64,000 nt of DNA from JAJFFW01 sp038531315 (GTDB lineage Bacteria; Pseudomonadota; Alphaproteobacteria; Caulobacterales; Parvularculaceae), in assembly GCA_038531315.1 (NCBI GenBank), contig JBCBBT010000008.1:1-64000 (forward strand). The letters run 5' to 3'. Of this stretch, positions 8,848 through 18,319 are shown piece after piece. The number at the start of each line of letters is the position of its first letter. Position 1 is the first letter of the stretch. The notes below the pieces were generated by a model. It made no database searches. It had not been told where the DNA came from and saw only the letters and a list, made by a program, of their open reading frames with translations. Made by a program: the position numbers and the translations under genes.

Positions 8848-9702
8848 ATGCATATTCTTGTGTTCGGCGGCGCCGGCCAGGTCGGAACTGAGCTTGGCGA
8901 AATCGACACGCCGCATAAAATGACCCGCATCGATGTCGCGGAAGCCGACCTCACCGAAGACGGCGCCGCAGCCGCGGCGATCGCCGCCCGCCGGCCGGAC
9001 TATGTCATCAACGCGGCGGCGTTCACTAATGTTGACGGCGCTGAAAGTAAGCCGGATCTGGCGCGCCGCCTGAACGCAGATGTCGTCGGCGAAATGGCGG
9101 CGGCGGCGCAACAAGCGGGGGCCGGTTTTTTTCACATCTCAACCGATTATGTTTTCGACGGCGCCACCAAGATCCTGTTGAACGAGGAGGCCGCAACCAA
9201 TCCGCTGAACATTTACGGCGAGACCAAGCGCGCCGGCGAGATCGCCGCGCTGGACGCCCACGAAGACGCGGTTGTCCTGCGCACGGCGTGGGTGTTTTCC
9301 GCTTTCGGCGCGAATTTCGTGAAGACGATGCTGCGGCTCGGCGCCGAGCGCGAGAGCCTGTCGATTGTTGACGACCAGATCGGCGGACCAACGCCGGCGG
9401 CGGCGATCGCTGAGGCCGCAATGACGGTTGCAGACGCGCATTTTGACGGCAGGAACGCGCCGGGGCTTTATCACTTTCAAGGCGCGCCGGCGGTCAGTTG
9501 GGCCGGCTTTGCGGCGGAAATCTTTTCCCTTGCCGCGCTTGATACGGACGTGACTAAAATTCCGACAGCGGACTACCCGACGCCGGCGAGGCGCCCGCTG
9601 CACACGGTTCTCGATTGTGCAAAAATCGAAAACGCGTTCGGCATTAAACAGCCCGACTGGCGCGCTGCGCTTAAAGAAATCATTGCGCGCCTCAACACCT
9701 GA
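8848..9702 (+). CDS. rfbD: dTDP-4-dehydrorhamnose reductase
   Basis: Last step of dTDP-L-rhamnose synthesis, the NAD(P)H-dependent reduction of dTDP-4-keto-rhamnose. The N-terminal glycine motif is GGAGQVG (residues 7-13), the catalytic Tyr-x-x-x-Lys is YGETK, and the substrate-binding region contains VLRTAWVFS and DDQIGGPT, all typical. The 284 residues match the family. AAGGA precedes the ATG by 8 nt. It is co-transcribed with rfbB. The product would feed rhamnose into O-antigen or another envelope glycan. It converges with the nitrilase pseudogene 26 nt downstream. Confidence 0.94.
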   Translation: MHILVFGGAGQVGTELGEIDTPHKMTRIDVAEADLTEDGAAAAAIAARRPDYVINAAAFTNVDGAESKPDLARRLNADVVGEMAAAAQQAGAGFFHISTDYVFDGATKILLNEEAATNPLNIYGETKRAGEIAALDAHEDAVVLRTAWVFSAFGANFVKTMLRLGAERESLSIVDDQIGGPTPAAAIAEAAMTVADAHFDGRNAPGLYHFQGAPAVSWAGFAAEIFSLAALDTDVTKIPTADYPTPARRPLHTVLDCAKIENAFGIKQPDWRAALKEIIARLNT

Positions 9703-9728
9703 ATGAGACCGCCGGGCGCGGGCGCCGC

Positions 9729-10640
9729 TCAGTTTTTCCGCACGGCGAAGCGAAAAACGTCTGGCCGCGCATAATGCCCCGCCACATCAAAATCCATTTT
9801 GCCGCGCGCGATATCGCCGGGATCGAGCTCGGCGGTGAGGATCGTTTCTCTCCCGTAGACAGGGTCGACAAGGCGTTCTCCGAGGGGCGAGACGATATGA
9901 CTGCCGCCATTGATCAACACCGTCTCGGGCGCATCGCCCTGCACGGGATGAAAGTCGGGCGGCGCGTCGGCGCGGGTGAGAAACTGACACGCCGACAAAA
10001 CAAAACAGCGCCCTTCAAGCGCGATTGTCTGCATCAGCGCGCGCCAGCTGTTGCGGTCGTCGACCGTCGGCGCGCAATAAAACTGAACGCCCTGCTGATA
10101 CTGGCTCATCCGCAGAAGCGGCATATAGTTCTCCCAGCAAATCACAGCGCCGATGCGCCCGGCGGCGCCCTCAAACACATCGAGGGTGTCGCCATCGCCA
10201 AAGCCCCAGATAAGGCGCTCTGCGGCGGTGGGCGTCAGTTTGCGTCGTTTGCCGAGGAGGACGCCGGAAGCGGAGAAAAAGAGCGCCGTACAATAAAGCG
10301 TGCCGCCGCCTTCACGAGCGGGCGCCCGCTCAATGACGCCGATAACAAGATCGGCGCACAGATCTTTTGCAATCTGCGCCATGCGGTCCGTCTCAGGGCC
10401 CGGCACATCGATCGCCGCTTCAAAATAGCGCCGAAACCACTCGCGGCCTTCCGCCGAGCGCTATCCGACCGGGGCGCCGAAATGATGACCCTTCGGATAG
10501 CCGCCGATAAAAGCTTCGGGAAAGACGATCAGTTTTCCGCCGTCGCGCGCGGCCCCGGCGGCAAGATCGGCCAGTTTTTCCATGGTGCGCGGCGTATCGA
10601 AAAGAACGCCGCCCGCCTGGACAACGCTAGCGCGCATCAT
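9729..10640 (-). pseudogene. Nitrilase-type carbon-nitrogen hydrolase interrupted by an in-frame TAG
   Basis: The reading frame from the ATG at 10640 (or 10637) to the stop at 9729 encodes a full-length nitrilase of about 303 codons except for one TAG at 10461-10463 after residue 59. The frame is the same on both sides, so this is a nonsense change and not a frameshift. All three catalytic residues remain: Glu in FPEAF before the stop, Lys in KRRKL and Cys in ICWEN after it. The break lies in the conserved segment between HHFGAPVG and RSAEGREWFRRYF. Such enzymes hydrolyse nitriles or amides. The start overlaps the end of the upstream gene, so it was part of that operon. Either a recent inactivation, a sequencing error or readthrough. 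Confidence 0.85.
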
Positions 10641-12429
10641 CGCCGCCTGCAAAGCCCTGAAAATAAGCGAGGACGGCTTCATAAGGCTTCGAGGCGGCCG
10701 TCCGCCAGTCATGCATTGTGTCCCGATTGAGCACCCGGCCGTCGGCGTCAAGAACCAGAATTGTCGGTGTCCCGAACAGTTCCGGAGCGCCGAAGCGCGC
10801 GCCTACGTCGAGATTGCGGTCGCGCTGCCCGACATCGACATAGACCAGCTCAAAAGCTTCATCGATCAGGCGCGCAAGCGCCGGGCGTTGCGCATAGGCC
10901 GCAAATCCGCGGCTGTCGTGACACCAATTGGCGCCGAGAACCAGCAAAACGCGCGTTCCGTTGCTCTCGGCGCGCGCCAGCGCAGCGTTTACATCTGCAT
11001 TCGCATCGCGGCGCGCATCATAGGGGCGCGGTTCATCGTGGGTAGACTGATGATCTTGATCGCCGTCATGAGCCGGGGTTCCGGCGGCGCTCTTTGCGCG
11101 TGCGGCGTCATCGCGTTCGATGATCTCAAAAGCCAGATCGACAAGCCGTTCTTCAATCGCATTAAACCCCGAAGCGCGCCCCGGCGCCGGCGGCTGGCTG
11201 GCCCCCGTCACTGCATAAGCGATTGCGATATCCTCAGTTTCGGGATCGTCGTCCCGCGCGAGCCAGGCACCGCTGTAAAGACCGTAGGCCTCGCCGGGAT
11301 GGCCAATCATCTGAACGCCCGCATGGCCGGTCTGCGCGGGAGAAAGGCGCTGGACGCCAATCCCAAATTCTAAGAAAAAGCCGCCGTCGGTGTCGCCATT
11401 CGCGCCGTCCTCGCGCAGGCGCCAGACGCGCGTTTCAGGGCTGACCCCAAAATTGCCGCCGCCTTCTTCCTCAAGGCGGCTCAGCAACTGGGCGATATCG
11501 CGCGTGCTGGCGCGCAGACCGCCCTGCGGGGAGAATAGCGTCGGGTTCTGACCCGGTTCATAGGCCTCAAGAAAACGCTCCTTGTCCACACTGTCTGCAG
11601 CAAGAAAAACCGGCGCTGCGCTTTTTGTGGGCACGTCGTCATCCGTTTGCGCGCGCCACACGCCGTCCTCCCGGCGATAAAGAGCGGCGGCCTTGCGGCG
11701 ATCTCCGGCGGAAACGCCCGACCAGTTAAACCCCGCTTCAAGCCCGAGCGGCGCCAGGACTTTTTCGTCGACCAGAAGATCAAAACGCCGCCCGCTTGCG
11801 CGCTCAAGCGCTGCGGCCAGAATGCCGTAATTGAGGTTTGCATAAGTAAAATAGTCGCCGGGCGCGCGCGAGGCGGCGCCTTCGACGGGATCGGCGAAAA
11901 TGGCGGGAACGCCGAGCAGCGCCGCAAAATCACCCGGCGCCGCGACCCAGTATTCTTCCGGGTCCCTGATCGATGAGGTGTGGGACAAAATCTGACGCAG
12001 CGTGATCGGCCGATCAGGGTAGCGCGGATTGCGCAGCGGCGCGCCAAGATAATTCGAAACATCCGCATCAAGATCGATCAAATCCTCTTCGGCGAGATCA
12101 AAAGCCGCAAAGGCCGCCGCCATTTTTGAGATCGAGGCCATGCGCATTTTTGCGCCGCGGGTCAGCGGTCGTTTGCAGGGTTGTCGGCCGTTTCGCTTGA
12201 CGCGCGCCTTGAACCGGGCGCATCCCGCAGCGCCGTCGAACACGATTGTGTCGCCGCGCCGCACGGTGAGCGAGGCGCCGCTCAGCGGGTTGTCCGCGCT
12301 CGCGACAATGGCGTTAAGCCGGCTCTGCGCCGCCAGCTGGTTGTCGGTATTTTTCTCAGCGGCGAGCGCCGCCGCGCCGGCGCAAACCGCCAAAACAAAA
12401 GACGCAAAGGATGACGCGCAGCGCCTCAT
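10627..12429 (-). CDS. Beta-lactamase-fold serine hydrolase fused to a thioredoxin-like domain
   Basis: A 600-residue two-domain protein. Residues 1-24 form a signal peptide (MRRCASSF then a hydrophobic core ending LAA), so it is exported. Residues about 30-440 are a class C beta-lactamase/penicillin-binding fold with the SxxK nucleophile S99-ISK102, YAN at 196-198 and HPG at 377-379 in the KTG position. A charged linker (about 440-480) leads to a thioredoxin-like domain with ANWCHDS at 500-506, which has one Cys (C503) where thioredoxins have two. The ATG at 12429 is chosen over 12489 because it puts the signal peptide first. Middle gene of an operon between a large envelope protein and the broken nitrilase. 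Substrate unknown; a peptide or ester hydrolase is possible. Confidence 0.8.
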   Translation of the reverse strand: MRRCASSFASFVLAVCAGAAALAAEKNTDNQLAAQSRLNAIVASADNPLSGASLTVRRGDTIVFDGAAGCARFKARVKRNGRQPCKRPLTRGAKMRMASISKMAAAFAAFDLAEEDLIDLDADVSNYLGAPLRNPRYPDRPITLRQILSHTSSIRDPEEYWVAAPGDFAALLGVPAIFADPVEGAASRAPGDYFTYANLNYGILAAALERASGRRFDLLVDEKVLAPLGLEAGFNWSGVSAGDRRKAAALYRREDGVWRAQTDDDVPTKSAAPVFLAADSVDKERFLEAYEPGQNPTLFSPQGGLRASTRDIAQLLSRLEEEGGGNFGVSPETRVWRLREDGANGDTDGGFFLEFGIGVQRLSPAQTGHAGVQMIGHPGEAYGLYSGAWLARDDDPETEDIAIAYAVTGASQPPAPGRASGFNAIEERLVDLAFEIIERDDAARAKSAAGTPAHDGDQDHQSTHDEPRPYDARRDANADVNAALARAESNGTRVLLVLGANWCHDSRGFAAYAQRPALARLIDEAFELVYVDVGQRDRNLDVGARFGAPELFGTPTILVLDADGRVLNRDTMHDWRTAASKPYEAVLAYFQGFAGGDDAR

Positions 12430-12469
12430 TGGGGCGCTTTTTTCCGCGTCGCGCCCGCGGCGCTGCGGG

Positions 12470-14437
12470 TTAGCGGGATGATTTTCCATGCTCGACCTTC
12501 AGGTTTAACCGGTTCACGAGAGCGACGGGGTCCTGCGAGAGCGTCTCAAATTCTTCAAGCGGGACCGGCGTTTGCGGATCGGCGCTCACGATCAGGACAC
12601 CGCCCTTTTGAACCAAACTCGCCAGCGCGTCGAGATATTGACGGGCGGGCGGAAAGGTCGTCGCCGCCTGTCCGGCGGACAAGCGCAACATCGCCGCCGA
12701 TGAGATGCGCAAATCCTTTGGATCAGCGCCGCGCAGCATGGCCATCGACGCATCGCCTTCTGGCGCGAGGTCTGCAAGCGCAACGGCGGTTTCGAAAGTT
12801 CTTTGAATGCCGCCCGTATCCGTGAATACAAATGAAAAGTCGTCTATGGCGCTGCGTGCGTTGAAAGACGCCAATATCGCTTCAGGGTCATCGCCGCCCT
12901 TGTCGCGCGTTGTTGCGCGAAGGTCTTCATAGGTGGGCGCCACGCCGGCGCCTTTCAGATCAAATGTTCCCCAGCCTTTATAATCGACGGCGATCCCCGC
13001 CTGCGCATCGCCGGCGTCCGGGTCCCAATCCCATGTAGCCGCAGCATCAATTTCGATTGTCGAAAAACCGTTTTCGCTTAGGATATCAAAAATCTGATCA
13101 AACTCTTGCTTGTCTTGTTGGTCGAAACTGCCGCCCGCCGTATCGACCTGATCTATTACCGTGCGTATACTGTTTAAATCGTAGACAAGGCCAGTCGTCT
13201 GATGGGTCAGGCCTGATGGCGCGAGCCAGTGGAATTGCGATGCATCTGTCAGCGACCTTTCCACAGAAACAAAGCGGGCGCCGTTGAATTCATAGGACAT
13301 CCCCTCAAGCAGCCACGTGCCGAGCGACATCACGTCAGTGTCGGCCATGGGCGGCCACGCGCCATCTTCAAGATAGGCCAAAAGCGCGGACAGGCGGATT
13401 TTTTCGATGACATAATTCTCAAAACTCATGTCAATTTTGATTTCAAAATCCGTCTCGCCGCCGCCATTCACAGAAGGTATCTTTGTCGTCTGATCGGCCG
13501 CCATATTGAGGTTTCGTATGGCGACCAAATCGAGATCGCCGCGATCATAATTTTTGTAGACCATCATCGGCGTCGTCGTCGTAATATCGGTTTGCTGATC
13601 GGCGAGCGCATAAGAGAAGGTTGTCTCACTCTCAACGATGACGGCGCCGTCGAAAGCGACCGCCCGCGCCCATCGCGCCGCCCCCTTCAGGACCGTCATT
13701 ATTTGCAACAGCGGCGCGGCGTCCGCCAACGCTTTGAGGGCGTCAGAACCTTCCCCGTCCGTTTGCGGTTCGACGGCGAACGCACTCGCAAACAGCCGCA
13801 AACCGTCGACAGCCAGCAACCCGGTCTTGTCCTCGAAGGTGCTTATATTTGTTTCTATCAGGTCAGCGATTTCCGACGTTTGCTGCGCGTCCGCGCCAGC
13901 TTGCGCGGCGGCGTTGCTGAGCGCCTGCGCATAGGCGTCCGATATTTTATCCGTATAACGATCTAAGCCAAACTGGACGAGCCCGCGCGCTTCAATGCGA
14001 TCGGCGACCAGAACGCCCGGATTTTGATCGCCCGGCGCGCCGCCGCGCGCGCCGCCCGAGGCAAGCGCTTCAAACGCGGCGATATCCGCGCCCCAGATCT
14101 GCAATCGTTCTATTTTGACGCCAAATTGAGACTCGTCGCCCTCGCCGCGCGCGGCAATCACGACATCAAGAGCAGCCTCGCCGTCAAAGCCGCCAAAAGA
14201 GACGGTCGCCACTTCTTTTAAGGCGTCGGCGAGACGCTTGTAGCCGGCTTCATCGAGGCGCGCGCTCTCGGGACGCCGTTCCTCAATCGCCCGCGCAACA
14301 ACGTCAACATCGCCGGCGCTGATAACATCGATGGGGGGCGGCGGGCTGACGGCGTCTTTCGGTCCATGGGTCTCAAACGCCCAATAGCCCCCGGCCGCAA
14401 TCGCCGCAACGAATAACAAAGTGACGAATGTGCGCAT
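12470..14437 (-). CDS. Large exported hypothetical protein
   Basis: Not recognised. The 655-residue product begins MRTFVTLLFVAAIAAGG, a signal peptide or N-terminal anchor, and continues as an acidic, mainly soluble protein. Recurrent short strand-like stretches separated by Asp/Ala/Gly-rich loops and repeated ALADA or ALKALADA-like helices suggest a repetitive architecture, but no domain can be named. A GGAGG lies just ahead of the ATG at 14437, so the start is secure. It heads an operon with the serine hydrolase/thioredoxin fusion 40 nt downstream, which points to a shared envelope function. No catalytic motif or Cys-rich segment is evident. Confidence 0.7.
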   Translation of the reverse strand: MRTFVTLLFVAAIAAGGYWAFETHGPKDAVSPPPPIDVISAGDVDVVARAIEERRPESARLDEAGYKRLADALKEVATVSFGGFDGEAALDVVIAARGEGDESQFGVKIERLQIWGADIAAFEALASGGARGGAPGDQNPGVLVADRIEARGLVQFGLDRYTDKISDAYAQALSNAAAQAGADAQQTSEIADLIETNISTFEDKTGLLAVDGLRLFASAFAVEPQTDGEGSDALKALADAAPLLQIMTVLKGAARWARAVAFDGAVIVESETTFSYALADQQTDITTTTPMMVYKNYDRGDLDLVAIRNLNMAADQTTKIPSVNGGGETDFEIKIDMSFENYVIEKIRLSALLAYLEDGAWPPMADTDVMSLGTWLLEGMSYEFNGARFVSVERSLTDASQFHWLAPSGLTHQTTGLVYDLNSIRTVIDQVDTAGGSFDQQDKQEFDQIFDILSENGFSTIEIDAAATWDWDPDAGDAQAGIAVDYKGWGTFDLKGAGVAPTYEDLRATTRDKGGDDPEAILASFNARSAIDDFSFVFTDTGGIQRTFETAVALADLAPEGDASMAMLRGADPKDLRISSAAMLRLSAGQAATTFPPARQYLDALASLVQKGGVLIVSADPQTPVPLEEFETLSQDPVALVNRLNLKVEHGKSSR

Positions 14438-14499
14438 CAAGACCCCCTCCGCTTACTTCTTTAATTGCGCTTGTTTCTTTGTGCGGCGTCGCATGAGCG

Positions 14500-15714
14500 C
14501 TAAATCGCCTCGAAGGTGAGGCCCGCTTTCTCAGTCATACGCGTCAACAGCGCGTCGCCCATCGCCGCCGCGGGCGTCCAGACGCCGCCGGGGGTCTCAT
14601 CGCGCGACACATCGCGGGCGAGACACACGGCCGCCTCGCCGAGCATTTTGGATGTGGATCCGTAACCCGGATCACGGTCGCCCGTAACCTGCGCGCGCAC
14701 ATCCTCGCCATTGTCTGATTTGGCGACGAAGAGGACTTTGTAAAATCCGTTTTCGCGTTCTTGCTTATTGGGTCCCTCGCCCGGATCGGGCAGCGCCACT
14801 TTTTTCAACAACGCGCGCAACGGGCCAATCGTTAAGGCGCCGACAAAAGCGCCCATGCCGCCCGCGGCCATGCGCGCCGCCATGCCGTTCGGCGTCATCA
14901 TCATTTCCGAATAAACAAAATCTTTTCCGTATGTGTATGACATCAGCATATTGGAGCGGTGAATGTTGCGCAAATTGATATCCGCCATGATAAACGGCGC
15001 AACCCAGGATTTGACGTCGCGATCATAATAAGGGCGCCGCCCCGCCGGCTGGCGCGGGCGATCAGCGGCGTCATCTTGCGCCAGCGCATAAGGATCGCGC
15101 ATCACCCGCCGCACGGCAGGGTCTTTCAGCCCCGCCTCGACAGTTGCGACGAGGCTGGCCGCAGTGCCGCCGGAAAACTTGCCTTTCATCGCTTTGACGC
15201 GGCCCTTGACTTCGCGCGCCGGTGCGCCGAACGCCTCGCGTGCGCGTTCTTGAACGAAGAATACGCCGAGATCGAAGGGAATGGAATCAAAACCGCAGGA
15301 GTGCACGATCCGCGCGCCGGTCTCGCGCGCCCGCGCCTGATGTTTATCGATCATTTCCGCCATCCAGGCGGGCTCACCGGAAAGATCGACATAATCCGTA
15401 CCCGCCTCAACACAGGCTGCAACAAGCGCTGAGCCATATTTCTGATAGGGACCGACTGTCGTGCAAATGACTTTTGTCTGTTCGACAAGGCGTTTCAAAG
15501 AAGCGGGATCGTCAGCGTCGCCGGTCAGGATGTCCGCGCCGCCGGCGCCGATCTCCCGCGCAACGTCGCGCAGCTTTTGCTCGTTGCGCCCGGCCATCGC
15601 CCAGCTGAGATCGCCGCCGATCCCGTATTGCGCATTCAAATATTCCGCAACGAGGCGGCCGGTAAAGCCGGAGGCGCCCCAAACGATAACGTCGTAGTGT
15701 CTGTTCTGTGTCAT
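14500..15714 (-). CDS. Saccharopine dehydrogenase-like NADP-binding protein (trans-acting enoyl reductase family)
   Basis: 404 residues with an N-terminal Rossmann fold carrying VWGASGFTGRLVAEYL at about 11-26, the pattern of the saccharopine dehydrogenase NADP-binding family, followed by AMAGRN and a segment CTTVGPYQKYG that is typical of the group including mycobacterial trans-acting enoyl reductases. Members reduce C=N or C=C bonds; in bacteria like this one the substrate is mostly unknown. The CDS has no membrane segment. It lies between two unrelated minus-strand operons and is probably transcribed alone, with 62 nt separating it from the gene downstream. The family is clear, the substrate is not. 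Confidence 0.82.
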   Translation of the reverse strand: MTQNRHYDVIVWGASGFTGRLVAEYLNAQYGIGGDLSWAMAGRNEQKLRDVAREIGAGGADILTGDADDPASLKRLVEQTKVICTTVGPYQKYGSALVAACVEAGTDYVDLSGEPAWMAEMIDKHQARARETGARIVHSCGFDSIPFDLGVFFVQERAREAFGAPAREVKGRVKAMKGKFSGGTAASLVATVEAGLKDPAVRRVMRDPYALAQDDAADRPRQPAGRRPYYDRDVKSWVAPFIMADINLRNIHRSNMLMSYTYGKDFVYSEMMMTPNGMAARMAAGGMGAFVGALTIGPLRALLKKVALPDPGEGPNKQERENGFYKVLFVAKSDNGEDVRAQVTGDRDPGYGSTSKMLGEAAVCLARDVSRDETPGGVWTPAAAMGDALLTRMTEKAGLTFEAI

Positions 15715-15790
15715 GGGGCTGGCCTATCACGCCTTGCGGCGGCGTTAAAGCGGCGCGCGGCTATCGCGAGCCGCTTACGCCGTGGGCGGA

Positions 15791-18319
15791 TCAGGCGCTG
15801 CGTAAAATCTGCGCCGGCCGCAGCGATAACAGGGCGGCCCCCACAAGACCGCCGCCGATGGCGGCGACAGCAATGGCGGCGGCGGCGATCGTCGCAATCG
15901 GCTCGACCGGCAAGGCCCAGCGCGCCTCGAAGACGTAAACGACAACGGGGTAAGCCGCCGCGAGCCCCATCGCCACGCCGAGGAGCGCCGCAATCGAGCC
16001 CGCAAGCGCGAATTCGCCCGCATAGAGCCCGAGCACCCGGCCGCGCGTTGCTCCGAAGGATTTCAAAAGCGCCGACTCGACCCGGCGCTTGCGGGCGATC
16101 GCAGCAAAGGCGCCGAACAGCACCAGCAGCCCTGCGAGGGAGACGACCCCGGCGGCCGCATTTACCGCAAGACCGATATCGGCGAACATTCTGGCCGCCG
16201 TCGCGAGCGCCTCGCGCGTCTGGAATACGACAACGTCCGGCAGCGCCTCGCCGAGCGCGGCGATAATCGCGGTTTCCTTTTCGGCGGGCGTTTTCAGGAT
16301 CGCAAAGTGGCGCGGGTTCGCCGCTTCCAGTGCGCCGGGCGACAAGATGAACGCCGTGTTCACGCCAAAGCCGCCCCAGTCGACGAGCCTCAACGAAGCG
16401 ACGCGCGCTTCTATCGCCCGTCCGAAAATCTGGAAGCCGACCGTATCGCCTATCGTAAGATCGAGCCCCTTCGCGGCGGCGGCCTCGACAGAAACGAGAA
16501 GCGGGCCGTCGTAATCATCAGTCCACCAATCGCCTTCGGTGAGCGTCGCCTCTGGCGGTTTGTTGGCGAGATAAGTGAGCGTCACTTCGCCGTCGACAAC
16601 CCAGCGCTCGCCCGGCGGTATTTCATCGCGCACCAATTCCTCGCCCTTCAGGCGCGTCACGCGCCCAAGAATGACCGGGGCCCGGCGGTAATTTTCAGGA
16701 TCGCTCAAGACGACGCCCGCTTCAGCGAGAATTTGATCGAATTGCGCTGTTTCCTGGTTCGGGATTTGTGAAAACACCATCGAAGGCGCATTGCGCGGCG
16801 CGGTCTCGCTGATCTGACGCAGCAAATTGGCCTGCACCGCCGCAACCAGCGTCAGGAGCGCAAGACCAAGGCCGAGGGCCGGGGCTGTTGTCGGCGCGAG
16901 CGAGCCCGGCCCGCCGAGATTGGCCAGCGCAAGCCGGCGCAAACCGCGGGCGCGCTGCGCAGCGCGGCGCGCGGCGAAACGCATCGCCGTCGCCGCCCCG
17001 CGCAAAACAAGATAGGCGATCGCCGCGCCGACAAGGAGCGCCGCCGTCATCACGGGCCGCGCGCTCGCCGCGATCGCAAGCACCATCAGGAAAACGCCGG
17101 CTGCGGCGGCCAACGCTCGCTCAAGGGTCGGCGCGCGCGCCGCTTGCTGGTCCGTCAGTGAACGGAACAGCGCCGCCGGCGACGTCGCCCGCGCGCGGCC
17201 AAGCGCCGGTGCTGCAAAAAGACCGGCGGCGAGCAGCGATAAGGCAATCGCCAGCAAAACCGGGCCGGGATAAAATCCCAGCGCCTGCGGCAGGGGAATG
17301 CGCCCGCCGGCGATGGCGTCAAGGACAAAAGGCGCAAAAGCGCCGAGAACAGCGCCGCCGCCGGCGCCGATCAGGGCGAGCGCGCCAAGCTGCGTCAGAT
17401 AGATAAGACGAATTCCCCCGGCGTCAGCGCCGAGCGCTTTCAGGGCCGCAATCGCTTCGGTGCGGCTTTCAAGAAAAGAAGACGCCGCCTGCGCGACGCC
17501 GACGCCGCCCGCTACGAGCGCGGCGACGCCGATCACCGCAAGAAACGACGTCAGCAAATCCAGAAGATCGCCAAGCCCGTCCACCGCATCGGCCGGTGCG
17601 CGATAGCGCAAGCCGCTGTCGCCAAATTCCGCCGTCACGTCCGCACCGAGCGCGGATGCGTCCTCGCCCTCATTGACGCGCACAAGATAGGTGGCGCGAA
17701 ACAACTGGCCCTGGGTCAGGCGTCCGGCTTCGGCGAGCGCGTCAACGCTGATCAGGGCGCTGGGCCCAAAGGCGCCCGGGGCGCCGAGCCCGTCGGGCTC
17801 CTTGTCGAGGCGGGCGGCGATGCGGGCCGAAACACGGCCAATCGTCAAATCATCGCCCACCTCAAGACCGAACTGCTCAAGCAGACTTGCGCTCGCTGCA
17901 ATCCCCCAGCGGCCGTCTTTTCTGGCGAGCGCGCGCCCAAGATCCGGCGCACCGCCAGACAACACCGCCGCGCCCAATAGGGGAAAGGCGCCGTCAACGC
18001 CGCGCAAACTGATCTGTTTTCGGATTTCACCGGCCTCGCCCATCATCCGTAAGGTGACGGTTTCGGAAACCTGCCCGCGCGCCTCGATGAAGGCGCGCTC
18101 TTGCGGGGCGGCTCGGCGCTGGGCCGCGGTAAAGGCGGCGTCGCCGCCCAGCAAAAGGCGCGACTGTGCGGCGAGACCGGTCTTAAAGCTTTCCGTCACC
18201 GACCCCGACGCCGCTATCGCAAAGGCGCCGAGCGCGAGGCACGCAATATAGACCCAGAAGCTTGCAAAGCCGCCGGCAAATTCACGGCGCGCAATTTTGA
18301 GGGCGACGCCGGTTTTCAC
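15791..18319 (-). CDS. ABC transporter permease, YbbP-like
   Basis: 842-residue permease with the duplicated FtsX/MacB-type layout: an N-terminal helix (about 18-40), a periplasmic domain, three helices around residues 245-375, then two helices near 400-435, a second periplasmic domain and a final set of three helices at the C-terminus. That is the YbbP architecture. The start is a GTG at 18319 that overlaps the ATPase stop as GTGA, so the two proteins are coupled. YbbAP systems are thought to act on envelope lipids or hydrophobic molecules rather than import nutrients. Its neighbour across the divergent promoter is a TesA-like esterase, the same arrangement as ybbP-ybbA/tesA in E. coli. Confidence 0.88.
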   Translation of the reverse strand: MKTGVALKIARREFAGGFASFWVYIACLALGAFAIAASGSVTESFKTGLAAQSRLLLGGDAAFTAAQRRAAPQERAFIEARGQVSETVTLRMMGEAGEIRKQISLRGVDGAFPLLGAAVLSGGAPDLGRALARKDGRWGIAASASLLEQFGLEVGDDLTIGRVSARIAARLDKEPDGLGAPGAFGPSALISVDALAEAGRLTQGQLFRATYLVRVNEGEDASALGADVTAEFGDSGLRYRAPADAVDGLGDLLDLLTSFLAVIGVAALVAGGVGVAQAASSFLESRTEAIAALKALGADAGGIRLIYLTQLGALALIGAGGGAVLGAFAPFVLDAIAGGRIPLPQALGFYPGPVLLAIALSLLAAGLFAAPALGRARATSPAALFRSLTDQQAARAPTLERALAAAAGVFLMVLAIAASARPVMTAALLVGAAIAYLVLRGAATAMRFAARRAAQRARGLRRLALANLGGPGSLAPTTAPALGLGLALLTLVAAVQANLLRQISETAPRNAPSMVFSQIPNQETAQFDQILAEAGVVLSDPENYRRAPVILGRVTRLKGEELVRDEIPPGERWVVDGEVTLTYLANKPPEATLTEGDWWTDDYDGPLLVSVEAAAAKGLDLTIGDTVGFQIFGRAIEARVASLRLVDWGGFGVNTAFILSPGALEAANPRHFAILKTPAEKETAIIAALGEALPDVVVFQTREALATAARMFADIGLAVNAAAGVVSLAGLLVLFGAFAAIARKRRVESALLKSFGATRGRVLGLYAGEFALAGSIAALLGVAMGLAAAYPVVVYVFEARWALPVEPIATIAAAAIAVAAIGGGLVGAALLSLRPAQILRSA

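Noticed and set aside
9774..10730. 318-residue plus-strand frame
   Set aside because: Lies entirely opposite the nitrilase with intact catalytic motifs; the translation is Arg/His-rich with no family sign.
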